DNA from: CAZTYI01 sp964466185
GTDB taxonomy: Bacteria > Chlamydiota > Chlamydiia > Chlamydiales > SM23-39
DNA: 38,885 bases
NCBI GenBank assembly: GCA_964466185.1
Contig: CAYXMS010000009.1
Location: 1 to 38,885, forward strand
Direction: 5' to 3'
Shown: piece after piece, positions 24,365-32,473 of the stretch
How positions within the stretch are numbered: position 1 is the stretch's first letter
How the letters are laid out: every line of letters starts with the position of its first letter
Made by a program: the position numbers and the translations under genes
The notes under the pieces: model-generated
The model's input: only the letters and a program-made list of their open reading frames with translations
Told to the model about the DNA's origin: nothing
Database searches by the model: none

Positions 24365-26119
24365 TTAGTACGCCTGTCCTAAGCTAACATAAATCCGGAA
24401 TTTGGGATCGCCTTTTTTATATCTGTCTAAAGGGAAGCCCACATCTAATCTAATCGGGCCCATAGCAGAAAAATAACGGCCGCCAATGCCAAGAGATTTG
24501 CGCCATCTGCCGGTTAAAGTAGGCAGCCTGTTTACATTAATTTTACCCACATCCAAAAAGGGCACTATGCCGATAGTTTCGGTAATTCTGACCCTGGGTT
24601 CAAAGCTGAAAAACAAACAGCTGCGTCCGCCGATTACATCGCCGTTTTTATCTCTGGGCCCTACAGTCTGATAACGATAGCCTCTCAGATCTTCATCAGT
24701 ACCTCCTAAAAAAAGCTTGGTAATAGGCATTTTATAAATAGATGGCCCCAGAATAGAACCAAATTGGATGCGGAAAGCAAAAATAATGCGGTTGTCTTTT
24801 TTCGTTGCGACATAAGTTTTAAAAGTTATTTTTTGTTTTAAAAAAGCTTTTTTGGCATGCCACAGGTTTTTATAAGCAGCAGCATAATATTTTAAATTCA
24901 GACCGGTGCTGGGATTTAAAAGATCATTGGTTGTATTGTAATTTAAGAAAAAGGGTGCGCCTAGCATGTAAAATTTGCCGTTGTTGCCGCTATGGAAAAC
25001 TTTAATGTATTCATTTTTAGCTCCGTAAGAAAACCAGAATTTTTTTAGCGTTTTACGTTCCATGCGAATAGCGCCGCCATAAATATAAGCATGATAAGAA
25101 GAGGGCCAGTCTTTTTCAGCATAAGCCTGCATATAAATATTTTGATTGAGGGTAAAAAAGTCTGTTTTAGACCAGGTAACAGTTCCGGTTTGGGATTTCT
25201 GGGCGATGTTCCCTTCTAAAGCTAAAAGCTCGCCAGCTCCTCTAAAATTATGGGTGGCGAAAGTAAAGCTGCCGCCCAATTTATCTTTGTCGGCATAATA
25301 AGCGCCCAGGCTGATGGTTTTATTTTTGGCCTCATTTAAATAAATTTTAATGGGCAACTTGTGTTCTTCTGTTTTTTCTGGATAGTTGATAATAACTGAA
25401 GAAAAAAGCTCTGTCTGCATTAGTTTTTGCTTGCTCTCATTCAATTTGGCAGGTGTAAATTTTTCTCCTTCTTGGTAAAATAGTTTTTCGCGTACAAATT
25501 CCGGTCTGATCTTGTTTAGGCCGATAATAATAGTCGGCCCGAAATAGCAAAGTTCTCCTTTGTTGATCAGAAGATCTGCTAAAATGGTTTTGCTTTCTTT
25601 ATCGACAGTGATATTGAATTTTTCTATTTTGGCTAAAGGATAAGCTTTGTTTTCTAATATTTTTTTTGCTTTTTCTTTAAAATCAGCCAGTTCTATGTTG
25701 GAAGTTGGTTTGTTCAGCTCTATGCCCAGTTCTTTTAGAGAAAGTGTTGGTTTGTTTTCAGTAGAATTATCAGCGAAACCAATTTTAAAATTTTTTAAAA
25801 GATATCTAGTGCCTGTTTCAATAAATACATGGACGATTAATTTTTTTGCTTTTTCTGTAATATTGAAATTGACTTTAGCATCATAATAGCCGTAGGTCTT
25901 TAAGGTTTTTTTTATGTTGGGAATATCGCTGCTGGCGCGATAGCGCAGACTGCTATAGGAAGAAGGCGGCCTTTTTTGCAGTTTAATTAGATCCGAGCTG
26001 TTTTGAATAGTCTTTAAAATATAGCTTTCGCTAACTCCAATAAAGTGTACTTCATAGCTGATAGCTAAAAGAGACGAAGATATGCCCAGCAAAAATAAAA
26101 GCCAAAATTTTAAGCGCAT
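24365..26119 (-). CDS. tamA: TamA-like Omp85-family outer membrane protein
   Basis: The 584-residue protein has a signal peptide (FWLLFLLGISSSLLA), then three POTRA-like repeats over about residues 20-260; the last contains FYQEGEKFTPAKLNESKQKL. A C-terminal Omp85 beta barrel follows, with FLGGTDEDLRGYRYQTVGP (the VRGF/Y-like loop) and MGPIRLDVGFPLD before the final strand. It ends in Tyr rather than the commoner Phe. AGAGGGAT precedes the ATG. With TamB it should act in outer-membrane protein insertion or lipid export. Confidence 0.92.
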   Translation of the reverse strand: MRLKFWLLFLLGISSSLLAISYEVHFIGVSESYILKTIQNSSDLIKLQKRPPSSYSSLRYRASSDIPNIKKTLKTYGYYDAKVNFNITEKAKKLIVHVFIETGTRYLLKNFKIGFADNSTENKPTLSLKELGIELNKPTSNIELADFKEKAKKILENKAYPLAKIEKFNITVDKESKTILADLLINKGELCYFGPTIIIGLNKIRPEFVREKLFYQEGEKFTPAKLNESKQKLMQTELFSSVIINYPEKTEEHKLPIKIYLNEAKNKTISLGAYYADKDKLGGSFTFATHNFRGAGELLALEGNIAQKSQTGTVTWSKTDFFTLNQNIYMQAYAEKDWPSSYHAYIYGGAIRMERKTLKKFWFSYGAKNEYIKVFHSGNNGKFYMLGAPFFLNYNTTNDLLNPSTGLNLKYYAAAYKNLWHAKKAFLKQKITFKTYVATKKDNRIIFAFRIQFGSILGPSIYKMPITKLFLGGTDEDLRGYRYQTVGPRDKNGDVIGGRSCLFFSFEPRVRITETIGIVPFLDVGKINVNRLPTLTGRWRKSLGIGGRYFSAMGPIRLDVGFPLDRYKKGDPKFRIYVSLGQAY

Positions 26120-26409
26120 GTATCCCTCTAGTTGTCAATATGGCTGAAAAGCAGCAAGCTCGTCAATAGAAAAATTGGATCTTTCGCTATCTTTTTTTTT
26201 AAGATAGTGATTTTTAGCTTTAGATTTATTTTTAGAATCTTTTTTCTTAAAAGAAAGCTGCCTACTCACAAACCTTAGTTTTTTCAAACCCTTCCTAAAA
26301 AATTGGGGTTCTCAATAGTTACTTGATAAAAAATTTTGGTTTTTTTTAATTTTTTGCATAAAAAATAAAATTTTAACATAATTTTTAAACAAACATTAAG
26401 GAGGAGACA

Positions 26410-27399
26410 GTGATTATAAATATAATAGCAAGTGTTAAAGCTGGTTTTTTTATCGGCTTTTTAGCACTTGTTTTAAGTGTTGTTTTAATTACAGTTTTAG
26501 GCCGTTATTTTAGTTTGTGGTTTCAGGCTTTTGTTTCCGGCGCGCCGATTTCTTTATTTAATATTGCCGGTATTTCCATGCGTAAAATCCCGCCGCGTTT
26601 AATTGTCAATGCCAGAATTAACCTGTGCAAAGCAGGGCTGAAAAATATTACAGTCTCTGATTTGGAAACGCATTATTTGGCAGGCGGCCATTTAAATGAA
26701 GTGGTCAGAGCCTTGATTGCGGCGGATAAAGCCAATATAGATTTGGACTGGAGAAGAGCGACGGCTATTGATTTGGCAGGCAGGGATCTTTTTGAAGCGA
26801 TTCGTACATCGGTAAATCCCAAAGTCATAGACTGTCCTCCCAGTGCATCGCAGGGGGGTTATATTTCAGCCGTGTCTAAAGATGGTATTGAGCTGCGCTG
26901 TACAGCTAGGGTTACTGTCCGCACTAATATCCATCAGTTGGTAGGCGGAGCGACAGAGGAAACCGTGATCGCTAGAGTAGGCGAGGCGATTGTTTCTGCC
27001 ATTGGCTCTTCCAACAACCATTTGCAGGTTTTGGAATTTCCCCAGAAAATTTCAGATGCTGCTTTAAGCAAGGGCTTGGACAGTCAGACTGCCTTTGAGA
27101 TTATCTCGATTGATATTTCTGAAATTTCTATCGGTGAAAATGTAGGCGCCAGACTTAAAATTCGCGATGCCGAGGCCGGTATGAAAGTAGCTGAGGCTGA
27201 GGCTGCTAAAAGAAAAGCTGTGGCAGAAGCTAAAGAAAAAGAAAATAAAGCCGAAGTTGTCAAAGCAGAGATCCAAGTGCCGCAGGCTATGGCTGAAGCT
27301 TTTAGATCAGGCCATTTGGGTATTATGGACTTTAAGCGTTTGCGTAATTTAGAAGCTGATACAAATATGCGCTCGGCTATTGCGAAAGAGCCGGTTTAA
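26410..27399 (+). CDS. floA: Flotillin-like protein FloA
   Basis: The 329-residue protein has an N-terminal membrane helix (AGFFIGFLALVLSVVLITVLGRY), a conserved FloA/UPF0365 segment (IPPRLIVNARINLCKAGL and LETHYLAGGHLNEVVRALIAADKA), an SPFH-like domain with GYISAVSKDGIELRCTARVTV, and an Ala/Lys/Glu-rich coiled coil. FloA proteins form lipid-domain scaffolds at the inner membrane. The start is GTG at 26410, six bases after a perfect AAGGAGG. The next gene begins five bases after the stop. Confidence 0.95.
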   Translation: MIINIIASVKAGFFIGFLALVLSVVLITVLGRYFSLWFQAFVSGAPISLFNIAGISMRKIPPRLIVNARINLCKAGLKNITVSDLETHYLAGGHLNEVVRALIAADKANIDLDWRRATAIDLAGRDLFEAIRTSVNPKVIDCPPSASQGGYISAVSKDGIELRCTARVTVRTNIHQLVGGATEETVIARVGEAIVSAIGSSNNHLQVLEFPQKISDAALSKGLDSQTAFEIISIDISEISIGENVGARLKIRDAEAGMKVAEAEAAKRKAVAEAKEKENKAEVVKAEIQVPQAMAEAFRSGHLGIMDFKRLRNLEADTNMRSAIAKEPV

Positions 27400-27403
27400 C
27401 AGT

Positions 27404-27826
27404 ATGCAAACTTTTCTGGATTTTATTATTTATTTTTCTTTTATATTGGCAGTTATTATTTATTTTGCTTTGCAAAAAGAAAAAAAAACTGATCAGCAAC
27501 ATACAAATGTAAAACAGCAAAAAAAATGGAAAATTCCAATCAGCATTGAAAAAGCGCAAAGCAAAACAAAACAAAATATTACAGAAGAAATGCTTGAAAT
27601 TAAAGATAAAAAAAGTACTCAAAATGAGATAAAAAAAGATGCTGTTATTTCCCTGGATCAGACAGAAAAAAATGAAAAGCAGGGCCGGATCTTAAAAGAT
27701 ATCGATAAAAAAGAGCCTGTGCCGGCTGAAATAAAACAGCTCGCAGCTGAAAAGAAAAAAAGAAAATGGGGAAAATGGCAAAAAAGATTGATTGAGGCCG
27801 AGATTTTCAGTAAGGATAATTTTTAG
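27404..27826 (+). CDS. FloA-linked single-pass membrane protein
   Basis: The 140-residue protein has one N-terminal membrane segment (FLDFIIYFSFILAVIIYFAL) and a very charged Lys/Glu-rich cytoplasmic part. It ends with RKWGKWQKRLIEAEIF. No family is recognised. Its start is five bases downstream of floA, so it is probably translated from the same transcript and could be a partner of the flotillin scaffold. It is convergent with the FliO-like gene, whose stop is five bases away. Confidence 0.7.
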   Translation: MQTFLDFIIYFSFILAVIIYFALQKEKKTDQQHTNVKQQKKWKIPISIEKAQSKTKQNITEEMLEIKDKKSTQNEIKKDAVISLDQTEKNEKQGRILKDIDKKEPVPAEIKQLAAEKKKRKWGKWQKRLIEAEIFSKDNF

Positions 27827-27831
27827 ATATT

Positions 27832-28266
27832 TTAAGTGTTAGAATGATCTATGTTATGCATTTTTAGTTCATTTTGCGATTCGCCAATCAAGATTTTTTT
27901 GTTTTCGTATTCTACTAAGTAGATAGCCGTTTTTGGACTTAGTGCTCTTTTTTCTAAAATTTTGATTTTTTTATTCTGATTGGCAGCGGTAATACGGGAA
28001 TGGGACATTTTTTTGAGCATGTAAAAGGTCAAAATAAAAAAGAAAATTAAAACTGCCAGCCAAAACAGCATTTTTAAAAAAGCCCATTTATATTCTACGG
28101 GCTTATATTCTTGGCTGACCTCTTCATTTAGGGTTTTTTCTGCAGGCGTTTCTTGAACTATTAAATTTTTATCTTTGTCAGTTTTAAAAATAGTAATCTC
28201 GTCTGCTATGCCGAAAGAACAAAAACAGAAGCTCAAAATCAAGAATGAAAAAAAATAACGCCACAT
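27832..28266 (-). CDS. fliO: FliO-like T3SS/flagellar assembly protein
   Basis: The 144-residue protein has a signal-like N-terminus (YFFSFLILSFCFCSFGIA), a polar linker, a membrane helix (FLKMLFWLAVLIFFFILTFYML) and a short cytoplasmic domain. That domain contains IKILEKRALSPKTAIYLVEYENKKILIGES. This matches the FliO signature (I-x-V-L-x-R-x-x-L-x-P-x-x-x-x-x-L-V-E then L-x-G). In flagellar systems FliO helps assemble the FliP export gate. ATG 28266 follows GGAG; the frame extends to 28287. No other flagellar gene is present in the window. Confidence 0.72.
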   Translation of the reverse strand: MWRYFFSFLILSFCFCSFGIADEITIFKTDKDKNLIVQETPAEKTLNEEVSQEYKPVEYKWAFLKMLFWLAVLIFFFILTFYMLKKMSHSRITAANQNKKIKILEKRALSPKTAIYLVEYENKKILIGESQNELKMHNIDHSNT

Positions 28267-28338
28267 AAAAACTCCATATTTAAACAATATGCTTATTATT
28301 TGCGCCTGGTGTTTTTTTTCAAATGCTTTTTTTAGTTT

Positions 28339-29250
28339 TTAATTGATAAAGCCTTTTAAAGAACTGCTGTCGCTGGCCAGTCCCATAATATTCAAACCAT
28401 TGTCTACAAAAAGGGTTTCTCCGGTAATAGCAGAGCTTAAAGGGGAGAGTAAAAAGGCGGCGGATGCTGCAACTTCTGCTGCTGTTAGTTCTTTGTTTTT
28501 TAATGGAGCATTGGCTTTGGAATATTCAATGATGTAATCGATCATGCCGATTGCTTTAGCGGCCCTGCTTTTTAAAGGACCGGCGGAAATGCAGTTAACT
28601 CTGGTGTTCCATTGTCTGCCGGCTTCATAAGCTAAAGTTCTGATATCGCTTTCTAAAGCGGCTTTGGCAGAGCTCATGCCGCCTCCATAACCGGGAATGG
28701 CTTTGGTTGAAGCTTCATAAGTTAGAGCTAAAACAGAGCCTTTTTCAGTCATGATCGGCCCGAAAAATTTTAATAGACTGACAAAAGAATAAGAAGAAGC
28801 AGAAAGAGCTGTTAAATAACCTTTTCTAGAAGTTTCCAAAAGCGGTTTCTTAACCTCAGGCGCATTAGCCAGAGCATGTACTAAAATATCAATTTTGCTA
28901 TAGTCTTTTTCTACTTGTTCAGCTACTTCTTTGAGGGTATAGCCGGAAAGATTTTTATAACGCTTGTTTTCTTTAATTTCTTGAGGTACATCATCAGGCG
29001 TATCAAAAGAAGCATCGATAGGATAAATTTTTGCAATTTCTAAAAGTTTGCCATTGGATAGTTTGCGTGATTCATCGAATTTGCCATTTTTTAAAGAGGT
29101 CTGAAAAATGTTTATAATAGGAGCCCATGTACCTACTAAAATTGTAGCTCCGGCTTCTGCTAAAGCTTTGGCGATGGCCCAGCCATAGCCTTGATCATCT
29201 CCAACGCCTGCAATAAAGGCCGTTTTGCCTTCTAAATTAATTTTTAACAT
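28339..29250 (-). CDS. fabI: NADH-dependent enoyl-ACP reductase FabI
   Basis: The 303-residue enzyme performs the last step of each fatty-acid elongation cycle. The NAD-binding start is GKTAFIAGVGDDQGYGWAI. DASFDTPDDVPQEIKENKRYK is the extended insert of chlamydial and plant enoyl-ACP reductases. The catalytic region is PGYGGGMSSAKAALESD with Tyr and Lys, and SSAITGETLFVDNGLNIMG is near the C-terminus. The match to chlamydial FabI is the strongest taxonomic signal in the window. AAGGA lies upstream of ATG 29250. Tandem AT-rich repeats occupy its upstream region. Confidence 0.97.
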   Translation of the reverse strand: MLKINLEGKTAFIAGVGDDQGYGWAIAKALAEAGATILVGTWAPIINIFQTSLKNGKFDESRKLSNGKLLEIAKIYPIDASFDTPDDVPQEIKENKRYKNLSGYTLKEVAEQVEKDYSKIDILVHALANAPEVKKPLLETSRKGYLTALSASSYSFVSLLKFFGPIMTEKGSVLALTYEASTKAIPGYGGGMSSAKAALESDIRTLAYEAGRQWNTRVNCISAGPLKSRAAKAIGMIDYIIEYSKANAPLKNKELTAAEVAASAAFLLSPLSSAITGETLFVDNGLNIMGLASDSSSLKGFIN

Positions 29251-29300
29251 GAAAATCTATCCTTATCTGTTAGTTATTTTTTAATACAGGTATTTATTTT

Positions 29301-29340
29301 AAAATTTTTACTTGTAAAATTTTTACTTGTAAAATTTTTT
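29301..29340. repeat. 15-bp tandem repeat upstream of fabI
   Basis: AAAATTTTTACTTGT occurs twice in direct tandem (29301-29330), followed by a partial third copy (AAAATTTTTT, to 29340). Each copy holds GTAAAATTTTTAC, a near palindrome across the joint. It lies 50-90 bases upstream of fabI on its coding strand. A regulatory role is a guess; simple slippage would also make it. Confidence 0.7.
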
Positions 29341-29453
29341 GAAGTAAAAATATAAATAACAAGTTTAAATTATAACATTTTTGGGAGAATTTTCCAAGTC
29401 AGTAAAAAAATATTTCGAATAATTAAGCAGAAATATTAAATCACAGATTATAA

Positions 29454-30785
29454 TTAATTTGTTGGTTCAAGGTATTTTAAAAATTGATCTATTAAAGTAT
29501 TAAATTCTTTGTGTAGATTGTCATATCTTTGAGGGAGTTTTTCTACTTCTTTTTCTGCCTCGTCTAATTTTTTAAGCTCGTTTTTTGCCAGTTTAATTTT
29601 ATGTTTCATTTTAGCGTGGGCTTTTTTTACATCCGGATTGGTTGATTTTTCCAGTCTTGAAAGCCCGTTTTCCATGTTGTCTATTTTTTTTTGCAGCTGT
29701 TCTTTTTTTTGTCTGATCCTGCCCCGACTTTTTTTAATCTCAGATGGTTTTTTTTGGTCAGATAGATTTTTTAATTCTTCTGCCATTTTTTTGATTTCTA
29801 GAAATTTGGGATCTTGCAATATTAAGTTTGCAGATAGCTCGGAACGGTTTATATCTTGGAGGATTTTCAGAGGATTTTCTGCTATTTTGGCAGATTGCAT
29901 AAACCTTGGTAATAAATATAAATCATTTTTGAAAAGTGAAGGTTGTTCTGCTCTTTTTGCTTGCGTTTGCAATCTTCCTGGACTGCTTTGTGTTCGTCGT
30001 AGTGTGTGTTTTTGGGGTGTTTTTTTTCGATATGTATACGAACGATTTTCTTCTGTTTGTTTGAGATCATCTATAATTTTTTGCAGCTGTTCTTTTTCAT
30101 TTTTAGGAAGTTGTGATTTGTCTAGCAGCACCTGTAATATTAAATGCAGATCCCTTTCTAGAAAATTAATGTCTGTAGGCTGATGTCGCAAAGAAGGTAT
30201 TTTAGTTTCAAAGTATTTTTTCAGTCCTTGAAGAGTGATTTTAGGGTTGGTAATAGCCTGATCTTCTACTTTTTTATTTAATAGGTTGCTAAAATCCGAA
30301 ATAAGCGTTTGGATGCGGTGGATACGATCTTGTGAACTGCTGAGAGTTGATAAAGATGTTTTATATCTTGTTGCAAAGGCTTTTACCTGCTTTTCGAAAG
30401 GCTGGTATTCTATTTTTTTTAGATTTTCTATACATTCTTTTAAAAGCTGTTTTTTGTCTTTAGAAGATAGCTTGCTTTTGGACAAAATATGTTCCATAAC
30501 TGTGGGTAAATTGCGTTCCATCTCATTAAGGTCTTCTGAAAGACCTGTAATTCTGTGTTGAATAAAAAAACTTTTGATTTGTTCTTTAGTAGAATTTTTA
30601 TCAGTTAAAACATGAGGCGGTTCTTTGCCCAGCAGTTTTTGAAAGTCTGAGATTATAGTTTGGATGCGGCGGATACGTGCTTGAGAGCTTTTAAGTTGTT
30701 GTTTTGATTTTTTATATTTTTGTTCAAAAGCATGGATTTGGTGTTTTAAGTTGCCTTTAAACTGGGGTAATTTAGGAATTTTCAT
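29454..30785 (-). CDS. Helical protein with two tandem 115-residue domains
   Basis: The 443-residue protein contains two copies of one domain. Copy 1 (about residues 15-120) reads AFEQKYKKSKQQLKSSQARI, RIQTIISDFQKLLGK, and later MERNLPTVMEHILSKSKL. Copy 2 (about 128-243) reads AFATRYKTSLSTLSSSQDRI, RIQTLISDFSNLLNK, and LERDLHLILQVLLDKSQL. A linker with Arg/Ser/Thr follows (about 245-280), then a coiled coil rich in Lys/Glu (340-435). There is no signal peptide or membrane segment. The duplicated helical domain suits a binding or scaffolding protein, possibly a secreted effector, but nothing in the sequence proves secretion. Confidence 0.72.
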   Translation of the reverse strand: MKIPKLPQFKGNLKHQIHAFEQKYKKSKQQLKSSQARIRRIQTIISDFQKLLGKEPPHVLTDKNSTKEQIKSFFIQHRITGLSEDLNEMERNLPTVMEHILSKSKLSSKDKKQLLKECIENLKKIEYQPFEKQVKAFATRYKTSLSTLSSSQDRIHRIQTLISDFSNLLNKKVEDQAITNPKITLQGLKKYFETKIPSLRHQPTDINFLERDLHLILQVLLDKSQLPKNEKEQLQKIIDDLKQTEENRSYTYRKKTPQKHTLRRTQSSPGRLQTQAKRAEQPSLFKNDLYLLPRFMQSAKIAENPLKILQDINRSELSANLILQDPKFLEIKKMAEELKNLSDQKKPSEIKKSRGRIRQKKEQLQKKIDNMENGLSRLEKSTNPDVKKAHAKMKHKIKLAKNELKKLDEAEKEVEKLPQRYDNLHKEFNTLIDQFLKYLEPTN

Positions 30786-30908
30786 ATAATTTAAGGAGTA
30801 AAGTTGTTATTTTTTAATTTTTTTCATCTTTATTTATTAAATACAATTTAAAATTAATTATTTCAATCAATAAATAAAATGTTTAAAAAAAATGAAAATT
30901 TTTGGGAG

Positions 30909-31298
30909 TTAAGATCTGTGCTTTTTTTTAAGTCTCATCCATCCTTCGGCTGTTAGGGTTTTATTAGAAGGTGGAAGAGTAAATGGTTTTGGAGAAGGGG
31001 GATGTTTAATAGCCGCTGGTTTAGATTTTTTTAAAGTTTTGGGTTTGGGCTGAGCTGTTTTTTTAGGCTTAGAAGGTGATTTTTGAGCACTTTTTTTTGG
31101 GCTTTTTTTCTTGGAAGATTTTGATTTGGATTCTGTTTTTTTTGCGGTTTTTTGATTCTTTTTATTTTTTTTTATTTTAGGCTTAGTTTTTTTGGGATTT
31201 TTTTTAGAAAAAAGGCCCTTTTTCTTGGTGGATTTTGATTTTTTTTCAGCTTTTTTTGAGCTTTTTTCCTTTTTTTTGCGCAGGAATTTTCCAAACAT
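30909..31298 (-). CDS. Very lysine-rich histone-H1-like protein
   Basis: The protein has 129 residues, of which about 48 are Lys by hand count; Ser, Pro and Thr make most of the rest. It begins MFGKFLRKKKEK. A middle part carries repeated SKKK/PKK units, and the C-terminus is non-repetitive (TLTAEGWMRLKKKHRS). The composition resembles H1-like DNA-binding proteins such as chlamydial Hc2, which compact the nucleoid in infectious forms. The conserved Trp-containing end may be a separate short domain. Basic low-complexity proteins of other roles cannot be excluded. Confidence 0.5.
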   Translation of the reverse strand: MFGKFLRKKKEKSSKKAEKKSKSTKKKGLFSKKNPKKTKPKIKKNKKNQKTAKKTESKSKSSKKKSPKKSAQKSPSKPKKTAQPKPKTLKKSKPAAIKHPPSPKPFTLPPSNKTLTAEGWMRLKKKHRS

Positions 31299-31444
31299 AT
31301 TTTATAACCAGTTTTTCTTATAATAATCTTTCAAAATTTCTTCTGTCAATATTTTTTCTTTTGTTTGTAGAAAAAGATAAATTAAAAAAAAACAAGCTGT
31401 TATCCTAAATATAAAAGTTCAAAAATTTTTTAATTATAAAAAAT

Positions 31445-32473
31445 ATGAAGCATCAAAATTTACTTTCTTTTAAAAAGCATCTGGAAGCTTCTTTTCCCAA
31501 TAATTTGAGTCCTATTTATTTTGTCATTATGGAAGACGATTTTGAAAGGCTTAAAATTATTGATTATATTACCCGCTATTTACCTCATGACGGGTCTTAT
31601 GCTCTTTCCAAAAAAAATGCAGTTAACTTTCCAGTCAGCCGTTTGATTCAGGAATTAGATGCTCCGTCTTTGTTGGCCAGTCGGTCTTGTTTGGTAGTGG
31701 ACGAAATAGAGCAATATAAAAAACCAGATTTGCAGAAAATGACCGCTTACTTGAAAAAAGTGACGCTTTTTAACTATTTGATTTTAGCGTCCAGAACTAG
31801 AAAAGAGCTTTTGACCTTATTAAGTGAGATAGATAGAAAAGGCGGTATTATTTTAGATCTTTTTTTTGAAAACCTTTTTGAAAAAGAAAAAAGATTGATT
31901 TCTTTTGTTAAAGAAAAATGTGCTCAGGCTAAAAAAAACATTACTAAAGAAGCTGTGTTTTTGCTTTTGGAAAGGACCGGTTTGGAACTGGCCTTAATTG
32001 AAAATGAAATTGAAAAAGTTATTAGTTTTGCGGCAGACAAATTGCAAATTGAAGAAGGTGATGTTGAAAAAATTACCCGTCTTTATAATAAAAGCACATC
32101 CTGGCAGATAGCCGAACAAATTGCTTTTGCTGAAAAGGCTAATTTAAATGATATTCATCTGGATGCGCAGTTTTTTCATATGCTTTTACCTATTTTGCGC
32201 TATAATTTACAGGAAGGCTATAAGCTGGCATCCGTTTTGGAAAGGCGGATTGCTCATTTTGATTACCGCTCCCATTTTCCTCATGTTAGGCCTAAAACTT
32301 TGGAAAAAAGAAAACAGGCGGCCCTAAAACTTTCCAGCGAGTTTTTTAAAAAAGCTTTAAAGCTACTTTTTAAAATAGATTTAATGTCAAAAAACAATAT
32401 TGACGACTATGCAGCTCTTTTAACCTTTTTACAAACTAAATTGTTAGATTATGCCTCTGATTATTCTGCCTAA
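31445..32473 (+). CDS. holA: DNA polymerase III delta subunit
   Basis: The 342-residue protein matches HolA-type clamp-loader subunits: the N-terminal module begins FKKHLEASFPNNLSPIYFV. The middle has LIQELDAPSLLASRSCLVVDEIEQ, and the rest has ERTGLELALIENEIEKVISF and the C-terminal helical collar. It opens the sliding clamp for loading during replication. The equivalent gene lies next to the RsmI-like gene in Chlamydia (CT047/CT048 from memory). No clear ribosome binding site precedes ATG 31445. It overlaps the next gene by 23 bases. Confidence 0.85.
   Translation: MKHQNLLSFKKHLEASFPNNLSPIYFVIMEDDFERLKIIDYITRYLPHDGSYALSKKNAVNFPVSRLIQELDAPSLLASRSCLVVDEIEQYKKPDLQKMTAYLKKVTLFNYLILASRTRKELLTLLSEIDRKGGIILDLFFENLFEKEKRLISFVKEKCAQAKKNITKEAVFLLLERTGLELALIENEIEKVISFAADKLQIEEGDVEKITRLYNKSTSWQIAEQIAFAEKANLNDIHLDAQFFHMLLPILRYNLQEGYKLASVLERRIAHFDYRSHFPHVRPKTLEKRKQAALKLSSEFFKKALKLLFKIDLMSKNNIDDYAALLTFLQTKLLDYASDYSA

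Noticed and set aside
26190..26225. CTATCTT-T7-AAGATAG inverted repeat as a terminator
   Set aside because: It lies between divergent gene starts, where no transcript is expected to end; low-complexity AT sequence explains it as well.
29638..30183. 181-codon plus-strand frame rich in Ser, Cys and Phe
   Set aside because: It is the antisense of the repeat protein; its composition is an artefact of Lys/Glu codons read backwards.
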